The notes under the pieces were generated by a model, which searched no databases, was not told the DNA's origin, and saw only the letters and a program-made list of their open reading frames with translations. A stretch of 62,987 nucleotides of DNA from Beijerinckiaceae bacterium. GTDB lineage: Bacteria; Pseudomonadota; Alphaproteobacteria; Rhizobiales; Beijerinckiaceae. Below, one piece after another: positions 27,196 to 41,744 of this stretch; positions within the stretch are counted from its first letter, which is position 1; each line of letters opens with the position of its first letter. Location of the stretch: the NCBI GenBank assembly GCA_019745195.1, contig JAIETL010000043.1, positions 1-62,987 on the forward strand, given 5' to 3'. Both the position numbers and the translations under genes were made by a program.

Positions 27196-27918
27196 ATGAC
27201 GAAAGTGGCGTTGGTCACGGGGGGAACGCGCGGCATCGGGGCTGCGATCAGCCGGGCGCTGCAGGAGGCCGGCCACAAGGTCGCCGCCAGCTATGCCGGC
27301 AATGACGAGGCGGCGGCGAAGTTCCAGGCCGAGACCGGCATCCCCGTGTTCAAATGGGATGTCGGCGATTACGACGCCTGCGCGGCGGGCGTCGCCAAGG
27401 TCGAGGCCGATCTCGGGCCGATCGACATCCTCGTCAACAATGCCGGCATCACGCGCGACGGCTTCTTCCACAAGATGACCAAGGACCAGTGGTCCGCCGT
27501 CATCCGCACCAATCTCGATTCGCTGTTCAACATGACGCGGCCGGTGATCGAGGGCATGCGCGCCCGCAGCTTCGGCCGCATCATCGTGATCTCCTCGATC
27601 AACGGCCAGAAGGGGCAGATGGGCCAGGTCAACTACTCCGCCGCCAAGGCGGGCGATATCGGCTTCGTCAAGGCGCTGGCGCAGGAAAACGCCAACAAGA
27701 ACATCACCGTCAACGCGATCACGCCAGGCTATATCGGCACCGACATGGTCTCGGCGATGCCGGAAGAAGCCCTGAAGCGCGTCGTCGCCGGCATCCCGGC
27801 CGGCCGGCTGGGCAAGCCGGAGGAGATCGCCTCCATGGTGGTCTGGCTGGCGTCGGAGCACGGCTCGTTTGCGACCGGCGCGACCTTTGCGGTGAACGGC
27901 GGTCAGTTCATGGCGTGA
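27196..27918 (+). CDS. phaB: Acetoacetyl-CoA reductase PhaB
   Basis: PhaB reduces acetoacetyl-CoA to (R)-3-hydroxybutyryl-CoA with NADPH, the second step to PHB. The 240-aa short-chain dehydrogenase has the T-G-G-T-R-G-I-G cofactor loop (residues 8-15), N-N-A-G-I-T-R-D, the catalytic Y-S-A-A-K motif and P-G-Y-I-G-T-D-M, which is typical of PhaB. GGGAGG precedes the ATG. It is the last gene of the operon; a convergent transporter follows. Confidence 0.96.
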   Translation: MTKVALVTGGTRGIGAAISRALQEAGHKVAASYAGNDEAAAKFQAETGIPVFKWDVGDYDACAAGVAKVEADLGPIDILVNNAGITRDGFFHKMTKDQWSAVIRTNLDSLFNMTRPVIEGMRARSFGRIIVISSINGQKGQMGQVNYSAAKAGDIGFVKALAQENANKNITVNAITPGYIGTDMVSAMPEEALKRVVAGIPAGRLGKPEEIASMVVWLASEHGSFATGATFAVNGGQFMA

Positions 27919-27934
27919 GGCTGGGCGCTTTCAA

Positions 27935-29143
27935 TCAAACCTGCCGCGCGCTGCGCGGCAGGAAGAACGTCAGCAGCCCCAGCGCCGGCAGGAAGGCGCA
28001 GAGCCAGAACACCTGCACGATGCCGATCTTGTCGGCAAGCGCTCCGATCCCTGCCGCCGCGATGCCGCCGAGCCCGAAAGACAGGCCGTAGAACAGGCCC
28101 CCGACGAGCCCGACGCGGTGCGGCACGAGGTCGATCGCGTAGATCAGGATGGCCGAGAAGGCGCTCGCCATGATCAGGCTGATGACGATGCTCAGGATGC
28201 CGGTCCAGAGCAGGTCGGCATAGGGCAGCATCAGCGCGAAGGGCAGCGTGCCGAGAATGGACAGCCAGATCACGCGGTCGCGCCCGATCCTGTCACCGAC
28301 CATTCCGCCGATGATGACGCCGAGCGCGCCGACGACGAGATAGACAAACAGCATCACCTGCGAGAACTGCAGGGTCACGCCGAAGCGCTCGATCAGATAG
28401 AAGGTGTAGTAGGAGGTGAAGGCGGCCGAATAGCCGTTCTTCGACATCAGAAGCACGATCAGGATCGCCATGGCGAAGACGATCCGGCCGCGCGGCAGGC
28501 CGTGAGTGGGCGCCGGCTCCATTGTCTCGCCACGCGCGGCCTCGGCTTCGGCGCGCCGGAAAGCCGTGTAGCGCGACGCCGTCCAGGCCATCAGGGCCAT
28601 CGCCACCAGCACGACGCCGGAAAACCAGACCAGGCTCGCCTGCCCGCGCGGCACCACGATCGCCGCCGCCAACAAAGGCCCTGCGGCATAGCCGGCATGG
28701 CCGCCGACCTGGAAGACGCCTTGCGCCAGCCCCTGCCGGCCGGCCGCAGCATGGCGCGCCATCCGCGTCGCCTCGGGGTGGAACACGGCCGAGCCCAGCC
28801 CGATCAGCGCCGCCGACACCAGCACCATGCCGTAGCTGCCGGCAAAAGACAGCCCGACGAGGCCGGCCAGCGTCGAGGCCATGCCGGCCACCATCGCATG
28901 CGGCCAGGGCTTGCGGTCGGTGAGCCAGCCGAGCAGCGGCTGCAGCAGCGACGACGTCACCTGAAAGGCGAGCGTGATCAGCCCGACCTGTAGGAAGTCG
29001 AGCCGGTAGGCCTCCTTGAGCAGCGGATACATCGCCGGGATCATCGACTGGACGAGGTCGTTCAGCAGATGGGCGACGCTGAGCGCCGCGAGGACCGGCA
29101 TCACGGGTCGGCGGGCGGAGAGCGGCAGCGGGATAGTGGTCAT
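27935..29143 (-). CDS. MFS transporter of the fosmidomycin-resistance (Fsr) type
   Basis: This 402-aa protein has 12 predicted membrane helices with a long charged loop after helix 6. It carries L-G-S-A-V-F-H-P-E-A-T-R, the hallmark of the Fsr subgroup, and A-H-L-L-N-D-L-V-Q-S-M near the N-terminus. Members export fosmidomycin or related small molecules using the proton gradient. It is convergent with phaB and stands alone. Confidence 0.85.
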   Translation of the reverse strand: MTTIPLPLSARRPVMPVLAALSVAHLLNDLVQSMIPAMYPLLKEAYRLDFLQVGLITLAFQVTSSLLQPLLGWLTDRKPWPHAMVAGMASTLAGLVGLSFAGSYGMVLVSAALIGLGSAVFHPEATRMARHAAAGRQGLAQGVFQVGGHAGYAAGPLLAAAIVVPRGQASLVWFSGVVLVAMALMAWTASRYTAFRRAEAEAARGETMEPAPTHGLPRGRIVFAMAILIVLLMSKNGYSAAFTSYYTFYLIERFGVTLQFSQVMLFVYLVVGALGVIIGGMVGDRIGRDRVIWLSILGTLPFALMLPYADLLWTGILSIVISLIMASAFSAILIYAIDLVPHRVGLVGGLFYGLSFGLGGIAAAGIGALADKIGIVQVFWLCAFLPALGLLTFFLPRSARQV

Positions 29144-29232
29144 GGTCCCAACGCTTGATCCGTCCCGCCGATGCGGTCAATCGGCGCGCGCGCATGGCCG
29201 CCATGGCGAAAAATGCGCCATGGCGTGCGAAT

Positions 29233-30363
29233 TCACCGGCGCGCAGCGAGCATCCGGTCGACGAAGCCGTCCAGCGACGCCCCGTCGATCCAGCGCAGCA
29301 CCGCGACGAGGTCCTGGGCCGGATCGAGCCAGATCGCGTTCGTGCCGGCCCCGAGCGCGAAGGCGGCGGTTTCGGGAACATTGGCGCGCACTGCCGGCCC
29401 CCGGTTCAGCCACCACAGCAAACCGTAATTGCCGAGCGTCGCCGTGGGCGTCAGCATCGCCTCGACCCATTGGCGCGAGAGCAGTCGCCGCTCGCCCCAG
29501 ACGCCGCCCCACGCGACCAGCAGGCCGAAGCGGGCATGGTCGCGCGCGCCGATGAAGAGCCCGCCGCCCCAGTGCCCGCCGCCCGGCACCGACTGGATAC
29601 GCTTGCCATCGATCTCGACCCAGGAGGTCTCGTAGCCCTCCCAGCGCCAGTCCGGGCTGGCCCCGATCGGGTCCATGATGCGCTCGCGCAGCACCTCGGG
29701 AAGCGGCCTGCGGAAGCGCTGCAGCAGGCACCAGCCGAGCAGGTTCACGCGCACGTCGTTGTATTCGTAGAAGGAGCCGGGGCTGCGCATCTCGCGAAGC
29801 TGGCCCTTGCGGCTGTTGTCGGCCCCGGGCCCGATCTGGCGGTTGTGGTCGACCTGGTCCGACTTGCCGAAGATCTCGCCGCGCCATTCGCTGGCCTGCG
29901 TCAGCAGATGCCGCCAGGTGATCGTGCGGTTCTGCTCGCTCTCGAAGAACGGCCCCTCGACCGAGCGAGCCACGGGCTCGTCGAGATCGGCGATCAGCCC
30001 GTCATCGACGGCAAGCCCCGCGAGGACGGAGAGATAGCTCTTGGCGATCGAGAAGGTCATGTCGGTGCGGTTCGTGTCGCCCCATTCCGCGACGAGCCTG
30101 CCGCCCTTCAGGATCAGCCCGGCCGGGCCGCCGCGCTCGGCGACAGGGCCGACGATCTCGCTCCACGGCCCGGTCTCGTTCCACTCGACATTGCCGACAT
30201 AAGCCCCGTCCGGATAGTACAGGCTGCGCGGCCAGGGACTTTCGTTCGCCTTCGCGAAGGCGATGGCCGCGTCGAGCGCGGCGGCGTCGAAGCCGGCCTC
30301 GGATGGCGAAAGGCCGACCCAGTCCTGGCCGGCGGGCGGGGGCGAATAGCTTGCGGTCGTCAT
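29233..30363 (-). CDS. Beta-lactamase-family serine hydrolase (class C fold)
   Basis: This 376-aa protein has the penicillin-binding-fold pattern: S-I-A-K (SxxK) in M-T-F-S-I-A-K-S-Y-L-S, and Y-E-Y-N (YxN) in F-Y-E-Y-N-D-V-R-V-N. A G-G-G-H-W-G-G-G segment sits where the third motif would be. No signal peptide is obvious, so it may be a cytosolic esterase or D-amino-acid peptidase rather than an antibiotic hydrolase. The ATG at 30363 was chosen over an in-frame start 14 codons upstream. Confidence 0.8.
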   Translation of the reverse strand: MTTASYSPPPAGQDWVGLSPSEAGFDAAALDAAIAFAKANESPWPRSLYYPDGAYVGNVEWNETGPWSEIVGPVAERGGPAGLILKGGRLVAEWGDTNRTDMTFSIAKSYLSVLAGLAVDDGLIADLDEPVARSVEGPFFESEQNRTITWRHLLTQASEWRGEIFGKSDQVDHNRQIGPGADNSRKGQLREMRSPGSFYEYNDVRVNLLGWCLLQRFRRPLPEVLRERIMDPIGASPDWRWEGYETSWVEIDGKRIQSVPGGGHWGGGLFIGARDHARFGLLVAWGGVWGERRLLSRQWVEAMLTPTATLGNYGLLWWLNRGPAVRANVPETAAFALGAGTNAIWLDPAQDLVAVLRWIDGASLDGFVDRMLAARR

Positions 30364-30421
30364 GGCGTCTCGATCGGTTGGCGGCGATGTCTCCTTAAGT
30401 CCCACTCACGCTTTTCCAAAG

Positions 30422-30528
30422 CCCTCATCCTGAGGAGCCGCGTCAGCGGCGTCTCGAAGGATGCTCCAGTCGATGCTGGCTGGAGTATCCTTCGAGACGC
30501 GATCTTCGATCGCTCCTAAGGATGAGGG
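30422..30528. repeat. Palindromic intergenic repeat, family B, copy 2
   Basis: This is the second copy of the element at 21505-21606. It starts CCCTCATCCTGAGG and ends CTAAGGATGAGGG, with the same inner GCGTCTCGAAGGA / TCCTTCGAGACGC pair and a different loop. Confidence 0.85.
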
Positions 30529-30579
30529 TGGCGGGGATGATGGCTGTGCAGGCGATGGCCGCTCTGCTATCGCCGCCCG

Positions 30580-31446
30580 ATGACCGCCCGCGCCGCCACC
30601 CTCACCGGATTCCTCGCCATCCTGCTCTGGTCGACGCTGGCGCTGTTCACCGCCATGTCGGGCCGAGTGCCGCCGTTCCAGCTCGTCTTCATGACTTTCG
30701 TCATCGGCGGGCTGCTGATCCTCACTATCGCCGCAGTTCGCGGCAGGCTGGGCTCGATCCTGCCGACGCCGGCCTCCTTCGCGCTCGGGCTCTACGGGCC
30801 GTTCGGCGACACGTTCCTCTACTACGCGGCGGTGAAGACCGCTCCGGCGGCCGAGGCCAACCTGATCCATTATCTCTGGCCGCTGCTGATCGTGCTGTTC
30901 GCGGCACTTCTGCCGGGCGGAGGCCTCAAGGCACGCCATCTCGTCGGGGCGCTGATCGGGCTCGTGGCCACCGCGCTGCTGGTCTCGGGCGGTCTGGGGA
31001 CAGGTGGCGGCCTGCAACTGGGCCATCTTCTCGCGGCGCTCGGGGCCTTCGTCTGGGCGAGCTATTCGGTGGTCTCGCGGCACTTTGCCGGAGTGCCCTC
31101 GGAGAGCCTTTCCATCACGCTGCTCGGCTGTGCCGTGCCGGCGCTGGCCTGCCATCTGGCTTTCGAGCAGACCCTGTGGTCGCTGAGCGCCGTCGAGTGG
31201 GGCGGCGTGCTTGGGCTGGGGCTGGGCTCGATCGGGCTCGCCTTCGTGGTCTGGGACATTGGCATGAAACAGGGCGACGTCGCGCTGCTCGGCGTCGCCT
31301 CCTATGCCGCGCCGGTGCTCTCGACGATCATCCTCGTCATCGCCGGCTATGCCGCGCCGAGCTGGCTGCTGGCGGCGGCGTGCGTGCTCATCGTCGTCGG
31401 CGCGCTGGTGGCGAGCTGGGGCGGCGCGTCCGAACGAAAGGCCTGA
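30580..31446 (+). CDS. EamA/DMT transporter, YddG-like
   Basis: This 288-aa protein has about ten helices in two EamA repeats, beginning F-L-A-I-L-L-W-S-T-L-A-L-F. The segments E-A-N-L-I-H-Y-L-W-P-L-L and W-A-S-Y-S-V-V-S-R resemble the YddG aromatic amino-acid exporter group. Export of amino acids is the likely role, with the substrate unproved. It is followed 3 nt later by a small gene, so the two are probably co-transcribed. Confidence 0.82.
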   Translation: MTARAATLTGFLAILLWSTLALFTAMSGRVPPFQLVFMTFVIGGLLILTIAAVRGRLGSILPTPASFALGLYGPFGDTFLYYAAVKTAPAAEANLIHYLWPLLIVLFAALLPGGGLKARHLVGALIGLVATALLVSGGLGTGGGLQLGHLLAALGAFVWASYSVVSRHFAGVPSESLSITLLGCAVPALACHLAFEQTLWSLSAVEWGGVLGLGLGSIGLAFVVWDIGMKQGDVALLGVASYAAPVLSTIILVIAGYAAPSWLLAAACVLIVVGALVASWGGASERKA

Positions 31447-31449
31447 ACC

Positions 31450-31710
31450 ATGGCACAGAAGACACCCGAACAGCTCGCGCAGGAATTCGAGGGGCGCAAG
31501 GCCAAGGGGCTGGCCAAGGGCGCGGCCGCCTACTGGCCCAACATCATGGCCAACGCCGTGTTGCGGCTGGTCGCGGCCGGGACCGAGCCGACGGTCGGCG
31601 CGCTGACGGAGGCGCTGGAGAAGGATGCGGCAGCCTCCGATCCGCCACTGAAGGCCGGCGGAGCGGAAGCGCTGGCGCGGCTGAAGCAGGCGGTGGCGAA
31701 GGCGTCGTAA
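31450..31710 (+). CDS. Small conserved hypothetical protein, 86 aa
   Basis: This 86-aa soluble helical protein starts M-A-Q-K-T-P-E-Q-L-A-Q-E-F-E-G-R-K-A-K-G and has A-Y-W-P-N-I-M-A-N-A-V-L-R-L. It begins 3 nt after the transporter stop. No known domain is recognised. It ends shortly before a family A repeat. Confidence 0.65.
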   Translation: MAQKTPEQLAQEFEGRKAKGLAKGAAAYWPNIMANAVLRLVAAGTEPTVGALTEALEKDAAASDPPLKAGGAEALARLKQAVAKAS

Positions 31711-31732
31711 GGCTTATTCGGAACCTATCCCG

Positions 31733-31845
31733 TCATCCCGGACAAGCCGCGTAGCGGCGCAGATCCGGGATCCATCATAGAGCGCCGACAATGCCTTACG
31801 ATGGATCCCGGAGCTGCGCGGCCTTCGGCCGCTTGTCCGGGATGA
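31733..31845. repeat. Palindromic intergenic repeat, family A, copy 3
   Basis: It has the same terminal TCATCCCGGA / TCCGGGATGA pair and internal GGGATCCATC / GATGGATCCC pair as copies 1 and 2. It lies between the convergent 86-aa gene and gltD. Confidence 0.85.
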
Positions 31846-31862
31846 CGGAGACGTTTTGCCGC

Positions 31863-33287
<1,425 letters not shown>

Positions 33288-33292
33288 CGATC

Positions 33293-37993
<4,701 letters not shown>

Positions 37994-38568
37994 CGTCAAA
38001 CCCCGCTTGCAGGTCCGCGCCAGCTTCCGCCAATTCGGGCCATCGAGTCCACTTCGTCCAGCCCGGGCTCGTCCGCGATCGACCCGGTCGGGATCGACAG
38101 CAAGGATGAGGCCAACCCGGCCATGTCGTCTTCGTCTCGGAAGGTGGCTTGCGCTGTCTGGAGGGCGCCCGCGTCTTCCGCAGGCGCCTGGGGCTCGCTG
38201 CCCGTCGCGCCTGTCTTAGGCCGCCGCTTTGCGGGCGGCGCGCGTACGATTGGTTTTGGCGTTGCCGGCCGTCCCCCTCGTCATCCGTCCGCTCCGTTGC
38301 AGGCGTCCGGCGCAGGGCTTGAAGCCTTGCAACCGGCGCGGTGAAAATGGGACAGCAACACTGTCCTATTGCGATGAATTTGCCAGAATTCCAATCTGGG
38401 CACAAGAGGCGATTTTAGCGCTTTTTGAAATAATATTGCGATGGCGCGGCCCGTCTCGACATTTCAGGCATTCTCCGGCCCGCCACGCGCATACATCTTG
38501 CCGCCCACCTCTGGTTCCTGCGCGAGCCTGACCTACCTGTTCAGCGCCGCCCATCGGAGCCGCATCAA
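37994..38568. other. Intergenic region between gltB and the MAPEG gene
   Basis: This gap of ~575 nt has no convincing large gene on either strand. A 22-codon minus-strand ORF (38216-38284, M-T-R-G-T-A-G-N-A-K ending K-A-A-A) lies upstream of gltB with GGAG 7 nt before it, and a GC-rich hairpin (GGCGCC arms at about 38163-38187) follows it. They could be a gltB leader, but the evidence is weak. The promoters of gltBD and the MAPEG gene must lie here. Confidence 0.4.
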
Positions 38569-38961
38569 ATGTCGATCGCCATCGTCCCGGTCTATGCCGC
38601 GCTGCTCGCGGTGCTGTTCGTCGCCCTGTCCTTGCGCGTGATCGGCGCACGGCGCAGCGGCAAGGTCGCCATCGGCGCGGGCGGCGATGCGGGGCTGGAG
38701 CGGCGCATGCGCGTCCATGCCAATTTCGCCGAATATGCCCCCTTCGCGCTCCTGCTGCTGACGCTGGCCGAGTTGCGCGGCGCGCCAGGGCTTCTGCTGC
38801 ACGCGCTCTGCCTCGCTTTGATCATCGGGCGCGCAGCTCATGCCTGGGGCGTTTCCAATCCGAAGGAGGATTTCCGCTTCCGCGTCTTCGGCATGGCGGC
38901 GACATTCACGGTGATCCTGCTTACCGCGCTCCTCCTGCTGGTCGGGTCCGCCCTGCGCTGA
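38569..38961 (+). CDS. MAPEG family membrane protein
   Basis: This 130-aa protein has four predicted helices and the family signature E-R-R-M-R-V-H-A-N-F-A-E-Y-A-P-F near helix 1, with G-R-A-A-H-A in helix 3. MAPEG proteins are glutathione-dependent membrane enzymes or homologues of eicosanoid synthases; bacterial members have little characterised function. It ends about 40 nt before a threonine aldolase gene on the same strand. Confidence 0.88.
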   Translation: MSIAIVPVYAALLAVLFVALSLRVIGARRSGKVAIGAGGDAGLERRMRVHANFAEYAPFALLLLTLAELRGAPGLLLHALCLALIIGRAAHAWGVSNPKEDFRFRVFGMAATFTVILLTALLLLVGSALR

Positions 38962-39001
38962 GGCGCTTGGCGCGGCCGCGGCCGACCGCTATCGCTGGGG
39001 C

Positions 39002-40057
39002 ATGAACTTCATCAGCGACAACACCGCCGGCGCGAGCGCGCCGGTGATGCAGGCGATTGCCGCCGCCAATGACGGCGCGGCTTCCGCCTATGGGACCGAC
39101 GCCTGGACGAAGCGGGTCGAGGCGCTGTTTGCCGACATCTTCGAGCGCGAGGTCGCGGTCTTCCTCGTCGCCAGCGGCACGGCGGCCAATGCACTGGCGC
39201 TCGCCAGCATCACGCGGCCATGGGGGGCGGTGATCACGCATGAGGAAAGCCATGTCGCCGACGACGAATGCGGCGCGCCGGAGTTCTTCAGCGACGGAGC
39301 CAAGCTGATCGGGCTGCCGGGTATCGGCAACAAGCTCTCGCCCGAGAGCGTGACGCAGGTTCTCGGCCGCTTTCGCGACGGCGCGCTGCATCAGGTCCAG
39401 CCACAGGCGCTCGCGATCACGCAGGCCACCGAATGCGGCATGATCTATACGCCGGCCGAGGTCCGGGCGTTGAAGGGCGCGGTCGCGGCGCGCGGCCTTA
39501 AGCTGCACATGGACGGGGCGCGCTTCGCGAATGCGCTCGTCACGCTCGGCTGCACGCCGGCCGAGATCACCTGGAAGGCCGGCGTCGACGTGCTTTCCTT
39601 CGGGGGCACCAAGAACGGCGCCTGGGCGGCGGAAGCCGTGGTCTTCTTCGATCCCGGAAAGGCCGGCGAGATGAAATGGCGGCGCAAGCGCGCCGGCCAT
39701 ACCCTCTCCAAGGGCCGGCTGATCGGCGCGCAGTTCGAGGGCCTGCTCGGCGGCGGGCACTGGCTGGAGCTGGCCCGCCATGCCAATGCGATGGCGCAGA
39801 GACTTGCCGCGGCCGTCGCCAGCGATGGGGCGAAACGCCTCGCCTGGCCCTGTCAGGCCAATGAAGTGTTTCTGGTGTTGTCGCCGGACCTCCAGGCAAG
39901 GCTGGCGGAAGCGGGCGTCGGCTATATCGCCTGGTCCGACAGGGCGCTTCCCAAGGATGCGCCGCTTGCGACAGGCGAGATCATCGGCCGTTTCGTGATG
40001 TCGTTTGCGACGCAGGCCGAAGCGGTGGATCGGCTGGCTGGCCTTCTGAACCGCTAG
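39002..40057 (+). CDS. Low-specificity L-threonine aldolase
   Basis: This PLP enzyme cleaves L-threonine or allo-threonine to glycine and acetaldehyde. The 351-aa protein starts F-I-S-D-N-T-A-G-A-S-A-P, typical of LtaE homologues, and has the PLP lysine K204 in S-F-G-G-T-K-N-G. D-G-A-R-F (171-175) carries the PLP-pyridine aspartate. All motifs are intact. It follows the MAPEG gene. Confidence 0.92.
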   Translation: MNFISDNTAGASAPVMQAIAAANDGAASAYGTDAWTKRVEALFADIFEREVAVFLVASGTAANALALASITRPWGAVITHEESHVADDECGAPEFFSDGAKLIGLPGIGNKLSPESVTQVLGRFRDGALHQVQPQALAITQATECGMIYTPAEVRALKGAVAARGLKLHMDGARFANALVTLGCTPAEITWKAGVDVLSFGGTKNGAWAAEAVVFFDPGKAGEMKWRRKRAGHTLSKGRLIGAQFEGLLGGGHWLELARHANAMAQRLAAAVASDGAKRLAWPCQANEVFLVLSPDLQARLAEAGVGYIAWSDRALPKDAPLATGEIIGRFVMSFATQAEAVDRLAGLLNR

Positions 40058-40148
40058 GACGCGCATTCCGCACCGATTTGCGCCCCATGCGCGCCGCAAT
40101 CCCTAAGGAAGACTGAACCAACGGATCAGTCACTCCGAGGATGACCAC

Positions 40149-41024
40149 ATGCAGCCTGTTTCCCTTCGCGAACCCTTCGCGAAACGCCAGACGCGCGGCG
40201 CGCTGATCGGCCTCGCCTTCGCCGGGGCGCTCGGCGCCGCGAGCCCGGCCGCCGCGCAGTATTACGTCTATGATGAGGTCGAAGCCTATGGCTATGGCGG
40301 CCCGGTCTATGGCCGCGGCTACGGCTATCGCGACTATTATGATGCGCCGCGCCCGCCCCGGCGGGTCGCCCGCGTCTCGGCGCGCGATTACGGTCTGGCC
40401 GAGATCGAACGCACGCTGCGCGCGCGCGGCTCGACCATCGTCGACGGCCGCAGGGCCGACGGGGCACGCGTGCGGCTGATCTTCGACAGCTACAGCGGCG
40501 CGTTGCTGGACCGGATCATCCTGCAGGGCCCCGGCCGCCCGGCCCAGCCTCGCGTCGCCCGCGTCGATCCGCGCGAGGACGAGCGGCCCGCTCCCCGCAT
40601 CGTGCCGCGCCCGCCGGAACGCCCTGCCGCGCTGAGGCCTCCGGGACAGGCGAGCGCGCCAGCGACGGTCCTGCCGCCATCGCCCACCGCACCCGCCCGT
40701 CCTGTAATCCCCGAAAAACCGGCCGAGAAGCCGCCGGCCGCTGCCAGTGCCCCGGCGACGGTCGTGCCTGCTGCTCCCGCGCAGCCCACGGCGCCGACGC
40801 AAGGCCCCGTCAACCCGGCGACCGGGGCCGACAAGCCCGCTCTGGTGAATCCGCAGGATGTTCGCGGCGCCGACGTTCCCGAGCGCAAGCCGCCGCTGGC
40901 GCAGGCCGAACAGCCCGCGATCACTGTCGCGCCCGTGCAGTTGCCCCCAGTCCAGATCGAGGACATGACGACGGCGACGCCCCGGCCGGAGACGCCGGCG
41001 GTTCCGGTTACGCCGCTGGACTGA
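40149..41024 (+). CDS. Secreted proline/alanine-rich hypothetical protein
   Basis: This 291-aa protein has a positively charged N-terminus and a signal peptide ending near A-A-A-Q-Y (about residue 38). A tyrosine/glycine segment (Y-G-Y-G-G-P-V-Y-G) is followed by a small folded domain with Y-G-L-A-E-I-E-R-T-L-R-A-R-G-S (about 75-120). The second half is an unstructured proline/alanine tail. It resembles exported proteins of Hyphomicrobiales without known role; the folded domain may bind the envelope. Confidence 0.65.
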   Translation: MQPVSLREPFAKRQTRGALIGLAFAGALGAASPAAAQYYVYDEVEAYGYGGPVYGRGYGYRDYYDAPRPPRRVARVSARDYGLAEIERTLRARGSTIVDGRRADGARVRLIFDSYSGALLDRIILQGPGRPAQPRVARVDPREDERPAPRIVPRPPERPAALRPPGQASAPATVLPPSPTAPARPVIPEKPAEKPPAAASAPATVVPAAPAQPTAPTQGPVNPATGADKPALVNPQDVRGADVPERKPPLAQAEQPAITVAPVQLPPVQIEDMTTATPRPETPAVPVTPLD

Positions 41025-41056
41025 GCGGCGACATTCAGCCTCTACGCCCAGAAGAA

Positions 41057-41082
41057 AGCGGCCCCGGTTTCCCGGGGCCGCT
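41057..41082. terminator. Bidirectional terminator
   Basis: AGCGGCCCCGG (41057-41067) pairs perfectly with CCGGGGCCGCT (41072-41082) around TTTC. It lies between the convergent secreted-protein and hsp20 genes. The T run after it is weak on the plus strand. Confidence 0.75.
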
Positions 41083-41103
41083 CTGGTTTCGGGCCTGTGC
41101 CGA

Positions 41104-41577
41104 TTACGCCGCCTTGGCGGTCTCGATCTTGGCCTCGAGCACCTTGGCCTTGCTGCCGCCGATCGCGATCTGGCGCGGTTTCTTGGCCTCGGGGATCTCG
41201 CGGACGAGATCGATATGGAGCAGCCCGTTCTCGAGGCTGGCGCCCGTCACCTGGACATAATCGGCAAGCTGGAAGCGGCGCTCGAAGGCGCGCGCGGCGA
41301 TGCCCTGATGCAGGACCTCGCGCTTTTCGCCATTGTCGTTGGCCTGCTTCTCGCCCTTCACGCTGAGCGTGTTCTCCTTGCTCTCAATGGCAAGGTCGGC
41401 CTCGCCGAAACCCGCGACCGCAATAGTGATGCGGTAGGCGTTCTCGGCCGTGCGCTCGATGTTGTAGGGCGGGTAGCTCGGCGCAGTCTCGGCTGCGGTC
41501 GCCTGATCGAGCAGCGAGAACAGCCGGTCGAAGCCGACGGTCGAGCGATAGAGCGGGGAAAGATCGAAATGACGCAT
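41104..41577 (-). CDS. Small heat-shock protein Hsp20/IbpA family
   Basis: This 157-aa ATP-independent chaperone has an alpha-crystallin domain from P-P-Y-N-I-E-R (about 40) to L-L-H-I-D-L-V-R-E-I-P (about 125), with A-N-D-N-G-E-K-R-E-V-L-H-Q-G-I-A-A-R-A-F-E-R in the middle. These are class A rhizobial HspH/IbpA features. It holds unfolded proteins during heat stress. Its 5' leader forms a ROSE-type thermometer and a sigma32-like promoter lies upstream, so induction by heat is predicted from the DNA itself. Confidence 0.95.
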   Translation of the reverse strand: MRHFDLSPLYRSTVGFDRLFSLLDQATAAETAPSYPPYNIERTAENAYRITIAVAGFGEADLAIESKENTLSVKGEKQANDNGEKREVLHQGIAARAFERRFQLADYVQVTGASLENGLLHIDLVREIPEAKKPRQIAIGGSKAKVLEAKIETAKAA

Positions 41578-41673
41578 GGTGTCCTCCAAAGAAGCGACAT
41601 GATGGTCAGGCCCGCCTCGGCGTGAGCACGGGCCCGGTTCTGGTCTTGCGCAGCCGGTCTCCGGCCTGCGCAG
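41578..41673 (-). promoter_or_regulatory. ROSE-type RNA thermometer of hsp20
   Basis: The ~96-nt leader folds into three hairpins. The distal arms are TGCGCA at 41647-41652 and 41667-41672 (with GCCGG inside), and the middle arms are GGCCCG (41609-41614) and CGGGCC (41629-41634). The last one (41581-41598), read as GUCGCUUCUUUGGAGGAC in RNA, pairs the GGAGGA ribosome site with a UCGCU tract that leaves one G bulged, the ROSE hallmark (UYGCU). It should melt on heating and free the site. Confidence 0.75.
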
Positions 41674-41679
41674 ACAAAC

Positions 41680-41708
41680 AGTTGGGAGACCCTTTTCGGC
41701 TTTTCAAG
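41680..41708 (-). promoter_or_regulatory. Candidate RpoH (sigma32) promoter of hsp20
   Basis: Reading the minus strand, CTTGAAA (41708-41702) is followed 14 nt later by TCCCAACT (41687-41680). Compared with the heat-shock consensus CTTGAAA-N13-15-CCCCATNT this matches the -35 fully and the -10 at six of eight positions. It places the start of the ROSE leader near 41673. Confidence 0.6.
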
Positions 41709-41744
41709 AGGTCTTTTCGGCAGGCATAACTGCGTCGCGCCGCC

